Notes under the pieces: generated by a model
The model's database searches: none
Told to the model about the DNA's origin: nothing
What the model saw: the letters and a program-made list of their open reading frames with translations, nothing else
NCBI GenBank assembly: GCA_023055425.1
Contig: JALGPY010000002.1
Coordinates: forward strand, 116,882,088 to 116,946,087
Source: Linanthus parryae
Taxonomy: Eukaryota; Streptophyta; Magnoliopsida; Ericales; Polemoniaceae
Reading direction: 5' to 3'
DNA length: 64,000 nt
In this document: positions 45,444-55,795 of the stretch, in pieces
Layout: the number at the start of each line of letters is the position of its first letter
Position numbering within the stretch: position 1 is the stretch's first letter
Position numbers and translations under genes: made by a program

Positions 45444-45642
45444 GACGATTACAGGGATAGGTGGATGTGTTGTCCAGAGAGAAATAATTGGCGGATTGTA
45501 AATGAAACTGTCGTAACAATAGATATTGTAAATGAAAAAAGGAATTAACTTAATGCACAGTATCTATTGTTACGACAGTTTCATTTACAATCCGCCAATT
45601 ATTTCTCTCCGGACAACACACCCACCTATCCCTGCAATCGTC

Positions 45643-45650
45643 TATATAAG
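45643..45650 (+). promoter_or_regulatory. TATA box of the right-arm copy
   Basis: TATATAAG about 160 bp before the ATG at 45808. With its mirror image at 45436-45443 it makes a divergent promoter pair about 200 bp apart. Confidence 0.45.
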
Positions 45651-45807
45651 ATTGACCTTGTTTAATCAAGATCACTTGAAAGTTGAAACACATAACTGAG
45701 AGGTGGGTGAAAACCTTGAAACCCGTAACAATGGTTCATCAAGATTAACCAGAACTCATCTCACCGAAATCCCACCTCTGCAATTCAAAACCTTGAAACC
45801 CTTAACA

Positions 45808-45904
45808 ATGGCGGAGGTGGGTGATAACCCATCGCAAGAAACCATGATCGACGAGAGAAAGAGATCATGATCTCTCCCCTCGGTGGCCATTCCACTCTCA
45901 GAAC
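45808..45904 (+). pseudogene. PMD 5' coding end in the right arm, interrupted
   Basis: The frame starts MAEVGDNPSQETMIDER and stops after about 20 codons. The matching frame continues to LRT just before copia C, resumes at 55277 (AHFLKPP), crosses the TIR element, and ends near 55795 where Athila DNA begins. At the position of the C3 stop (45042) this arm reads CAG in place of TAG. That suggests the stop in C3 arose after the duplication. Confidence 0.6.
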
Positions 45905-46218
45905 TATTAGATCTGAGAATAATGAGAGATTGATGCAGGACAAGTTTAGAGAGAGAGGTATTTCATTCAATGTATCAAACAGACGGAGAAAACAAGGAGA
46001 TATACACTATCTCCGAACGGTCACAAATCGAGCCGTTTCAAGAGAGTGGTAGAAGGTTCTAGTGAGTCGGCTAGGGTTTACATAAAGCTTAAGTAAATGG
46101 GCTGACTACAACGGGCTTTATTACAAACTAATGGGCTTGATTATTTCTTCTCAAGCGTAGCTGGACTTCATAAGTGGGGTTGGAGTCTTTGGGCTTCAAT
46201 GGTCCATTTTGTCTAAGA
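45905..46218 (-). repeat. 3' LTR of copia C
   Basis: Plus-strand ends are TATTAGATC and TGTCTAAGA. The neighbouring TTCTCCCTTAAAC is, on the minus strand, the polypurine tract AAGGGAGAA. It is 314 bp long and carries a short segment absent from the other LTR near 46100. Confidence 0.9.
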
Positions 46219-47200
46219 TTCTCCCTTAAACTCATGGTGGTTGAGGCTGCACCATGAGTTTACTTTTGAAGGTGGCGAACTGATAGGCTGCAAACTTTTG
46301 GTGAAAATGTCTGCGGTTTGGTCTGTACGTGAAACAAAACCAACTCTAAGATGACGAAGAAAAACTTTTTCTCGAACGTAGTGGTAATCTAGTTCGATAT
46401 GTTTTGTGCGAGCATGGAAAAGTGGGTTTGCCGTTAAGGCAAGAGCAGAACGGTTATCAGACCTAATTATGGGAGCTTCATAAAGGCGAAATTTCAAGTC
46501 TCTAAATAAAGTTTTAAACCAAGATACATCTGCAGCAGCGGTGGCAAGGGCCCAATATTATGCTTCAGTAGATGATCGTGCAATAGTGGGCTGTTTTTTT
46601 GAAGCCCAATGGACTGGGTTGGGCCCAAGGAAGACTACAAGCCCAGTAGTGCTTCGCCGGTCCGTTGGGTTCCCAGCCCAGTCAGCATTGGTGAAAACAT
46701 GTAAAGGGAGAGACCCCTTGTGATAAAATAAGCCGTGGCATTTTGTGCCTTGTAGATACCGTAAGATGCATTTAGCACCAGATAAGTGTAAGTCAGTTGG
46801 GTTTTGCATAAACTGACAAAGGTGATTAACTGCAAACACTATGTCGGGTCGAGTAAATGTTAAATATTGAAGAGCACCAATTAGTTGTCTAAAAACAGTA
46901 GGATTGGGAAGAAGTTTCCCGTCTAAAACATGATATTTAATCCCGGGAGCAAGAGGTGTAGGACAACTCTTGCAATTTTGCATATTGTAACGACGTAGTA
47001 AATCAGCAATATACTTCTCTTGGTGGATAAGAATACTTTGTGAAGTTTTAGAGATTTGTAAGCCGAGAAAATAAGTTAAAGAACCCAAATCAGGCATTTC
47101 CACTTCAGTACCCAATTGAGCAACAAGTTGATTTATATAAGTTGAGTCATTGCCCGAAATAATAATGTCATCCACATACAATAATAAAACAGTTATGGTA
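46213..47200 (-). pseudogene. copia C pol 3' part: RT C-terminus and RNase H
   Basis: The frame begins at the catalytic YVDD (near 47175, MYVDDIIISGND) and runs through FLGLQISKT, GALQYLTFTRPDI and LRYLQGT into RNase H (TNADWAG, with N in place of the usual S or T). A stop lies at 46558-46560. After it RNase H continues with RSDNRSALALTANP, RTKHIELDYHYVRE and ADIFTKSL. The frame ends at TAG 46213-46215, inside the first bases of the LTR. The Helitron cuts the gene just before YVDD. Confidence 0.85.
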
Positions 47201-47206
47201 TCTATA

Positions 47207-48380
47207 TCTATATTATATATAAAAGCTATGAGGTGAGTAAATGATCACTCTCCATATGCCATTTGTCATCCACATCACTCCTCATATGACATTTGTCATC
47301 CACATCATGCATACATGTCACGCACTAGCCAATTAAAATGCTCCACATAATTATATATAAATAAGTAGGATGTGTAATGCAAAATAAAGTATTAATTTAC
47401 ATTAATTATTAAAATTGTAACTTATTGCATTGAAGTGTCAACATTCAAAGATAAGAAATTGTAACTTATTTACATTAATTAACAAAATTTACATTGTTAT
47501 CTTATTTATTTTATTTCTTACAAAAAAGTAACATTTAAAGAAAATTTCATAGACTGGGGGAGAGTAATTAAAAATGCCTATTTTTCCTTGTTTTTTGAGA
47601 AAAAAAATGCTTATTTTTTCTACCGACACACGTTTAATGAATACATTAGTTTTATAAATCAAAACATATTCATTTTATTCCTTTGGCACGATAAGGAAAA
47701 AAATGACTATTTTTTTAATGAGTATGGTTTAATTAAAATAAAATAGTCTTTTAAAATTAATCGATAACAAAAAAAATCACTAAAATTAGCATATCCATAT
47801 TATATATAAAAGCTAGGAGGTGAGTAAATGATCACTCCCCATATGCCATTTGTCATCCACATCACTCCTCATATGACATTTGTCATCCACATCATGCATA
47901 CCTGTCACACACTAGCCAATTAAAATGCTCCACATAATTATATATAAATAAGTAGGATGTGTAATGCAAAATAATGTATTAATTTACATTAATTATTAAA
48001 ATTGTAACTTATTGCATTGAAGTGTCAACATTCAAAGATAAGAAATTGTAACTTATTTACATTAATTAACAAAATTTACATTGTTATCTTATTTATTTTA
48101 TTTCTTACAAAAAAGTAACATTTAAAGAAAATTTAACAGATTAGGGGAGAGTAATTAAAAATGCCTATTTTTCCTTATTTTTTGAGAAAAAAATACTTAT
48201 TTTTTCTACCGACACACTTTTAATGAATGCATTAGTTTTATAAATCAAAACATATTCATTTTACTCCTTTTGCACGATAAGGAAAAAATGACTATTTTTT
48301 TTAATGAGTATGGTTTAATTAATATAAAATAGTCTTTTAAAATTAATCAATAACAAAAAAAATCACTAAAATTAGCATAT
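47207..48380 (+). repeat. tandem duplication of the Helitron 5' end, unit 587 bp
   Basis: TC(T/C)ATATTATATATAAAAGC recurs at 47207 and 47794, and the following 587 bp are nearly the same in both units. Each unit begins with a Helitron-like TC terminus. Confidence 0.9.
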
Positions 48381-50322
48381 ATAGAATATATATCTACAGT
48401 CTTTTTAAAATGTAAGAGGAGATAAATCGCTATCTTATTTGAATATTTAAATTCTACACTTGACAAGAAATGCATTGATTCAATGTGTTCGAAGTTAAAA
48501 TAAATTCTTCCAAACATTTATCAAGAACAACTAAGATGTTACAAAATATTTATTTTCCTTTGATATGATTTTGTTTAATAGTATTAGAAATCTAAAATAT
48601 ATGTTTTGATCACACCACAACATTACTTCTCACAAATTGGTTACTCAAAGCACCCACAGTTATTTTGTATGTTATAAGTCTGTTCAAACAACTGTAAATT
48701 TTCTTCATTAACTATAGCTTGACATATATTTTAGATTTTTTTAAACATAGCTATGTTATTTACGGTATTATTTATAAATAAAAACTATTTAATTCGAATT
48801 AAATTGGAAAGGGTGAGAGCGAAGTTGAAACAACAACTTCATTCTACTGGCATAATATATTTTCCTTTCAACAAAACATTTGCATTTTATTTAATCGCAA
48901 AATAGGAAACAAAATATCTAAAAGTTCATAATGAGTATTTCCTCCAAATATTAGTATGTTAAAATTTTATGAATAACAAATCAGAATTTACAATCCGCTT
49001 ATTTTTCTTGAAAATATTAAGAGAGGTAAATAGTGGTTTTATGTGATTGCCAAATAGTACACTTCACATGACGTCCCATAAATAAATATAAAATATTCTC
49101 AACGTTAAAACTTCATTTCACAAATTACTTAGCATGGTCAATTGATTTGAACAAAATTTCAATTTGCCTTCAATCCGAAACTAACTCTTACAAATTTAGG
49201 AATGAAAACTATAAAAAAATGCCGTAACTACACTGACATTGCTTAAATTTAACCCATGACTCACTCAACATTTCCAAAGTTAAATTTTCTTGATGTGTTT
49301 CTTCAATTTTAATTATTAAAGTTGATAATATGTTTTTATAAATAAGAAAATGACTACATAAAAGACATTCGTAAAGAGTTTGACACTGGTTACTATTTTG
49401 TATACACATACTTATGCAATTTACTGCATTATTTATACAAAAAGTACTACTTAAAGAAAATTAAAATAGAGTGGAGGAGATCATTTTAAAATAAATTATC
49501 TTTTCTATTATGTATTTGTTCTTTTAAACAAACGTATGCATTTTATATTTTTTACTAAAGTAAGGAATAATTGGTTCTACATATAGAGTGAGAATATGAA
49601 AGTTATTGTGTTATAGGTACTGGATAACAAATAAAATCTTCTTATACTATATTTAAAATATCTATATTTTTTAAAGTAACTCAAACATTTGGAAAATACA
49701 ATTACGGATAATTAGTTATACCAATTGACTGTCTTATTACTCATCTCGAAGTGTAACAAATAAATATAAAATATATTCTATATTAAAAATAAAATTTTAA
49801 CCAGATATTTACTGAAACAATTATCATGTTACAAAAAAATACTTATATTAAATATGTTTTTTTTACAAACTTAACCATGAAGAATAAATAACTATTTTAA
49901 TAGACAATTACTTATATGTTAATACACATCTTACTCAGGATATCCAAATTAGTTTTTTTTAATTTTTTTAATTTTAATAATTTAAATTAATTGCATTATT
50001 CTTTATATTTAATAATTGTGCGATTTAAAAATAAAAAGTAATACAGCCTTATTGACTACTATTTTTTTAAAAGAAGACATCTTAAAGGAATATTTTGTAG
50101 CAACTTACTTCTTACGAATAAAGGAATATTTGTTTCATCAACTAACAAGAAAATTGTATAAATTTATGATGTTACAATCACTTAAATCTAGAAAGAAACC
50201 TATGCTTAATACAAAATAATATTAGTTGAAGGGTCATGTCATATTCCTTATGCACTATCATATTCAAATAAAATGCGATACTAATTTGCAACTGGAAAAG
50301 AAATTGATTTGTATTATTTTTA

Positions 50323-51486
50323 GGCTTAATTACTTAATGGATACCCCCAGTATAGTGAAACTATCACATTGCATTACCCATTTTCAAAACTTGCTGATAA
50401 TGTTCCCCATTTGCAATAAATCAGTCAGTTTGAAACTGGTAAAATTTTCCATCCAAACACCATCATCACAAGAAGGGTAAATTTGTCAACCCAACAAAAA
50501 GAAATTGACATTAAAATTATGAGTAGAAAAAGAAAAGAATGGAAAAACATCAATCTGTTGCATCCAACCCCTTTTGTTCGATCTCCAGAACCTTCATGAC
50601 TTTCAGAGTCACCTCCCTCCTCCCTCTTCTCACGCACAGTTTAATACGAAGACCTTCATGAAATCCATGGACGGACCTGGGAAAGAAGTGAAAATTGTGA
50701 ATCAACAACGGTGGGTTCAATTGCGTTAATGTTCAATTGATTGCTGGTAGATCTGAAGATGTTATCTCCCTTCGTCCCACCCTCCCTCCTCTCTCTCAAT
50801 TTTATCTCATGGCTAGCGAGATTGAGAGAGTTAGAGAGAGAGTTAGTTTGGTGGTAAGTGAGCTGCTCATCAGTGAAGACCCCAAAAACAGAGGCTTCAG
50901 CGCCATAGTTTTTTGGACGCGCAATAGTCGGCTGTCCGACGAGATTCAATAGTGGAGACTGCTCCGTTTCAGCGAAGATCTTGGGGTTTTTATCCTGGCG
51001 AGGTCTATTTCACATCTAACGGGTTTGGATTTTCATTTTCTCCCCTCTTTGTGTTATCCCCATTTTGTTGGTTGTGACAATCGGTGGGTTTGTAATCTCA
51101 TTCGGAGAGCAGAGAGATAGTGGTTACGAATATCGGTTAGGTTTGTTGTGTTGACATATGACGCATTCTAGAATGATGGTGGTAGTGGTGGCGTTGTTGG
51201 TCGGATTCTGGGTATAGGGAGGCGGTAGAGGTGATGCCCGTCGCGGCTATGGTGGTTGCTGCAAAGTGGTGTTCATATTTTATCGAGTAGACCATTATGC
51301 CCTCAAACAAAAAAGATTTATTAGTTAACTAACGGGTTAAGCTGTTAAGTGGTGGACGGAAATTATTTACCAGTTTCAAATTGACTGATTTATTGCAAAT
51401 GGAGAACATTATCAGCAAGTTTTGAAAGTGGGTAATGCAATGTGATAGTTTCACTATACTGGGGGTATCCATTAAGTAATTAAGTC
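50323..51486. mobile_element. Mutator-like element nested in the Helitron
   Basis: The 9-bp duplication TTATTTTTA lies at 50314-50322 and 51487-51495. The termini are inverted repeats of roughly 145 bp (50323-50470 and 51340-51486), beginning GGCTTAATTACTTAATGG on the left and GACTTAATTACTTAATGG on the right. They differ at a few positions. The 0.85-kb interior is less AT-rich than the Helitron, with a GAGA-rich run and short open frames, but no transposase or known domain. A Pack-MULE carrying a gene piece is possible. Confidence 0.85.
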
Positions 51487-51564
51487 TTATTTTTAATGTG
51501 GCAACACGGTCACTATTCATGTTTACTTTTAACAATCGTGATTTTGGAGTAGTAAGTGCACGAG

Positions 51565-51594
51565 AACCCGCGCGTAACGCGGGTTAACGACTAG
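51565..51594 (+). other. Helitron 3' terminus: hairpin and CTAG
   Basis: An 8-bp perfect stem with a 5-base loop, then AACGA and CTAG. This is the termination signal for rolling-circle transposition and fixes the right edge and the orientation. Confidence 0.9.
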
Positions 51595-54500
51595 TTGTGA
51601 TAATGACGCACAAAGAGAGAAGAATCAGCATAAGAAGTGATAAAGCCAAGAGAGTGTAAATAAACAGTAAATCGCTCGAACCAAGTGTGAGGTGCTTGTT
51701 TAAGACCGTAAATTGATTTGTTCAATTTACAAACATGATTTGGATATTAGGGTGAATGAAACCCTGTGGTTGCTGCATGTAAACAGTTTCACGTAAATGC
51801 CCATGTAAAAAGGCGTTTTCACACCAAGTTGCCTAAGAGGCCAATCAAAAGAAGCAGCTATAGCAAGAATGCACCGAATAGTTTTGTGTTTTACAACGGG
51901 ACTGAAAGTCTCGTCATATCTAAGTCGGGGGTTTGGTGAAACCCCTTGGCAACAAGCCGTGATTTGTAGCGTGAAACAGATCCATTGGGATGAAACTTAG
52001 TTTTGAAAACCCATTTATTACCGATAATGTTGGCAGAGTAATGTATATTTTTTAATAAGACTATTAAACTCATCAGACATGGCATTTTTGCATTGTGAGT
52101 GTTGAAAAACTTCTTTAAAAGAAGTAGGATCAGAAGAGATAGGTAAAACAATAGCATTAAAACTAGTAGTGGCAGTAAGAAGTAACTTCTTCTTGAAAAT
52201 ACCAGATTTACTTCTGGTTGTCATAGGGTGGCCTGGATGAGGACCCGGAGGTGAAGCTGGGTGGGAACCCAACTGTTGATCCGAATGGGAAACAGTGGGA
52301 GTGGTGTTGGGGTTTGTCATCACTGAGGTAACCTGCTGAGGAGCCGAGCCAAAGCTGGGAGATCTCAATGCAGTATCTGAATGTATAGTATCAGGGGTGC
52401 GAAGATTCACTCCAATAGGCTGCTCCTCAAGGTTAGGCCTCTCAGAATTTAGTGTAGTATCTGTGAAACCTGGTGGAGGGACGAGGTGGGGGTAGGGACA
52501 ATGAGTATTGCTTCCATTGCATCATGTGGAAGCAGAAAATAAGTCAGTACTAATAGAAATTCCAGAAACAGAGGGTGTAGAAGAATTATTACTAGTTTTA
52601 GAATTAGATTTTGAAAAGGGAAAGAGATACTCATCAAAAACACGTCACGACTCACATAAAATTTTTGTGAACATGGATCATAACATAAATAACCCTTATA
52701 CCCATCTGCATACCCAAGAAAGACACACTGTTTTGTTTTAGGATCCAATTTTGACTTGCTGTAATGCTTAAGACATCAATAACAAGCACATCCAAACACC
52801 TTCAATTGATTATAATCAGGCTTGCGTTTAAAAAGTATTTCAAATGGAGCTTTATTGTTAGTATTCTTGCTTGGCATGCGATTAATCAAATAAGTGGCTG
52901 TAGCTGTAGCATGATACCCAAATATCTGAGGTAAATTAGAATTTTGCATAAGAGTAATTTCAGTTTCAACAACATAACGATATTTACGTTCTGAAACCCC
53001 ATTTTTTGGGGGTATAAGGACAAGATTTTTGTTGACTAATTCCATAATCACTTAACATTTTTTGAAACTGAAAAGATGTGAATTCTCCTCCTCCATCAGA
53101 GCGCAAAATAGTAATAGAATAATTCAATAATTTTTCAATAAAGGCCTTAAATTTTGGAAACACAGTTACAACTTCAGACTTAAAGCGCAAAGGGAACAAC
53201 CAAGTAAAGCGAGATAAATCATCGACGAAGAACACATAATAACAAAATCCACTAAATGATTTGAGAGAAGCAGGTCCCCAAACATCTGTATGTAGTAAAT
53301 ATAATGGTTTTGAAGCATTAAAAGTAGATTGCTGATATGGTAACCGAGTCATTTTCCCTTTCAGACAAGATTGACAAACATAATTATCAGAAGTAGAGAA
53401 ATTAACACATTTGTTTAACACAGAATTGGTGGGATGACCCAGACGATTATGCCAAAGAGATGACTGGACTTTGTGGCCAATAAGCTTGAGGTGAAGAAGT
53501 AGACTTAGACAGAGAGGAGATCGGGTAGACACCATTATCACTCAAACCCTTGTAAATCTGGCATGTAGCCTGGTCCTGAAGACAAAACGAATGGGCATCA
53601 AAAGTAGCATTCAAGTTATGTTCAGTGCAAAGTTTATTAACAAATAACAAATTGGCAGACAAGCATGGAACATGTAGTGTATTTGATAACTGTAATGAAT
53701 GCGAATCAAGGGAGAGAAGAGCAATACCAGTATTTTTGATAGGGAGAGAGTGACCATTACCAACTTCAACATGTTCAGAACCAGTATATGATTCTGAAAT
53801 AGATAGATTCTTGAGATCAGACACCATATGATTTGAAGCTCCGGTATCAATTAGCCAGTAATTAGGAGAAGTAACAGAAGAAGATGGATGAGAATGAGCC
53901 GCCATAGCAGAGAGCTGTTCTGGAGGATTCTTACCTTGATAGGAGAAATCCATACGATGCCAACAATCAATCGCCAAGTGATAATCATTGCCGCAAATTT
54001 GGCATGTAATAGGAGGGTTTTGACTATTTTTAGATCCACCATAACCAGATCCACCATAACCAGATCCACCATAACCATAATTTCCGGACAACCGACCATT
54101 CCCCCCCCCTTTGGAAATTAGGGTTAGGGTTTCAGCCGCTACCTCCTCGATAATAACCGGATCTACCTCTGTTGTGATCAAATCGACCACTGCGACCGTT
54201 AGATCGTCCACCCCGATGACCGAATTTAGGATTTCAGCCACCACCTCCTCCACCGCGGCCACCACGAGAGGAGATGGTATAGAAGGCAGTAGGGGTTGGA
54301 TCGGAGGTAGAAATCTGTGATTCTAGCATCTGTTCCTTAGAGCGTAGAATAACATGCAGATCAGCAAATGAAATCGGGCCAGAATTGATCCGAATAGAAT
54401 ATCTAAGGAGTTGTACTCTGTTGGAAGGCCATTAATGGCATAGAGTAACATGTCCTCGTCATCGATCAAAACAGAAGAAGAGGCTAAACGATCACGAAGT

Positions 54501-54952
54501 GATTTAAGCTTCTGCATGTATAGATCTATAGAATCTGAACGCTTTTTAATAGTTTGCAAATCATATTTCAGTTGTAAAATGTTTGAATGAGAAAGTGAGG
54601 CATATCAGTGTTCTAAAAGAACCCAAGCAGATCTAGAACTAGTAACACTGATAACATCTGAAAGAGCCTCATGAGAAATAGTAGCATTAATAAGAGTTAA
54701 AATAGCCAGATCCTGCATCTGATCGGCCGTCGACGAGACGGTGCCATCAGCAGTGATAGTAAACTCTTGAGGACATGGGTATGAACCATCCAAAAAACCA
54801 AAAAGAGATTGTATCCATAGAATGGAAGACAGTTTATGTTTCCAAACCACATAGTTAGTAGAATCTAATTTGTTAGGTAAGAGATTATGTATATGAGATA
54901 GTATAGCTAGCGGATTTGAAGCCGCCGACGAATTTGTGGTGGTGGAGAGCAT
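51595..54952 (-). pseudogene. copia C gag and pol 5' part
   Basis: From the ATG at 54952 on the minus strand, gag of the UBN2 type (LDSTNYVVWKHKLSSILW) is broken by stops at about 54605 and 54323. A Gly/Arg-rich stretch, the CCHC knuckle CQICGNDYHLAIDC and the protease YWLIDTGASNHM follow. The pre-integrase domain has LWHNRLGHP and CQSCLKGK. Integrase has LHTDVWGP, LRSDGGGEF and, after a frameshift near 53000, NGVSERKYRY. RT starts GNKWVFKTKFHPNGSVSRYK and is badly decayed up to the Helitron. Frameshifts and stops are numerous. Confidence 0.85.
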
Positions 54953-54959
54953 GATAAAA

Positions 54960-54971
54960 CCTCTGATACCA
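54960..54971 (-). promoter_or_regulatory. primer binding site of copia C
   Basis: TGGTATCAGAGG on the minus strand directly follows the 5' LTR end TCTAATA and fixes that edge. Confidence 0.85.
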
Positions 54972-55271
54972 TATTAGATCTGAGAATAGAGAGAGACTGA
55001 TGCAGGACAAGTTTAGAGAGAGAGAGGAGTTTCATTCAATGTATCAAACGGACGGAGAAAACAAGGAGATATACACTATCGCCGAACGGTCACAAATCGA
55101 GCCGTTTCAAGAGAGTGGTAGAAGGTTCTAGTGATTCGGCTCGGGTTTACATAAAGCTTAAGTAAATGGGATGTTACAAACTAATGGGCTTGATTATTTC
55201 TTCTCAAGCGTAGCTGGACTTCATCAGTGGGCTTGGAGTCTTTGGACATCAATGGTCCATTTTTTCTAAGA
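54972..55271 (-). repeat. 5' LTR of copia C
   Basis: Partner of 45905-46218, 300 bp. Both LTRs share the unusual first base pair TC at the element start. Confidence 0.9.
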
Positions 55272-55341
55272 AGAACGGCTCATTTCCTCAAACCCCCCTC
55301 CGTCGAAAACCCACCTCCGTATCGTCTCGCCTCAAATCTCC

Positions 55342-55716
55342 CTATGTTGCATGGAAACGGAGACGGAGACGGGTACGGTAGCAGACGGAGACGCCGAAAC
55401 GCCAAATTTTATGAAATCAGGAGACGCGGACACGCCACATATATACATCTATATACATGTATATACACGTCGCATCTATATACACGCCACATACATAGAT
55501 GTGGTTCGGTAAATCGATTAACTACTTTGTCCAACTCTCTTTCTCTACGTCTCCCCCAAATGGAACCAGGCATTTCGGGCCACATTCTTATCAGTTTTAT
55601 TCGGAAACACCAGGTGGAGTTTCCGAAACATCGTTCAGGTGTGTCCGAGTTTCCGACACGTTTCTTAGTGTCCGAAACGGGAACGACACCCCTCATGGAG
55701 TGTCCGTGCAACATAG
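55342..55716. mobile_element. 375-bp TIR element (MITE) with 8-9 bp duplication
   Basis: The ends CTATGTTGCATGGA and TCCGTGCAACATAG form a 14-bp inverted repeat with one mismatch. AAATCTCC (8 bp, or 9 with the next C) flanks it at 55334-55341 and 55717-55724. The left arm of the PMD inverted duplication gives the empty site (CTCAAATCTCCCC on the minus strand, about 45107-45122). The interior has GGAGACGG and CCGAAACG repeats and no gene. Duplication size fits a hAT or Mutator-like origin. Confidence 0.8.
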
Positions 55717-55795
55717 AAATCTCCCCATTTCCGGCAACAAGAGCCCCCATTGAAGTTCAAGTTCAGTGGCCGGAGATACAAGCTACAGATGTGGA

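Larger units (their letters stand above)
45038..45904. repeat. inverted duplication of PMD promoter and 5' end (contiguous part)
   Basis: The left arm 45038-45525 and the right arm from 45561 are mirror copies around a 35-bp spacer (45526-45560). The right arm is cut at 45904 by copia C and continues at 55277-55341. It is cut again by a TIR element and ends at 55725-55795. Each arm holds upstream DNA, a TATA box and the start of a PMD gene. Arms differ at scattered positions and by small indels. Confidence 0.85.
47201..51594 (+). mobile_element. non-autonomous Helitron
   Basis: The element starts TCTATAT after a host A and ends CTAG before a host T, with no target duplication, as Helitrons do. 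Near its end an 8-bp hairpin (AACCCGCG, loop CGTAA, CGCGGGTT, 51565-51585) lies five bases before CTAG. Removing 47201-51594 rejoins the copia RT in frame, giving HNTITVLLLYVDD. No RepHel gene is seen. The interior is AT-rich non-coding DNA (48381-50322) plus a tandem duplication and a nested Mutator-like element. Confidence 0.9.
45905..55271 (-). mobile_element. Ty1/copia element C with non-TG...CA LTR ends
   Basis: LTRs of about 300 bp (45905-46218 and 54972-55271) enclose pol and gag remnants on the minus strand. The duplication AGAAC flanks it (45900-45904 and 55272-55276). The empty site is present in the left arm (CTCTCAGAACAGCTCATTTC on the minus strand, about 45170-45190). On the element strand the LTR starts TCTTAGA and ends TCTAATA. 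The Helitron 47201-51594 lies inside its RT. Confidence 0.9.
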
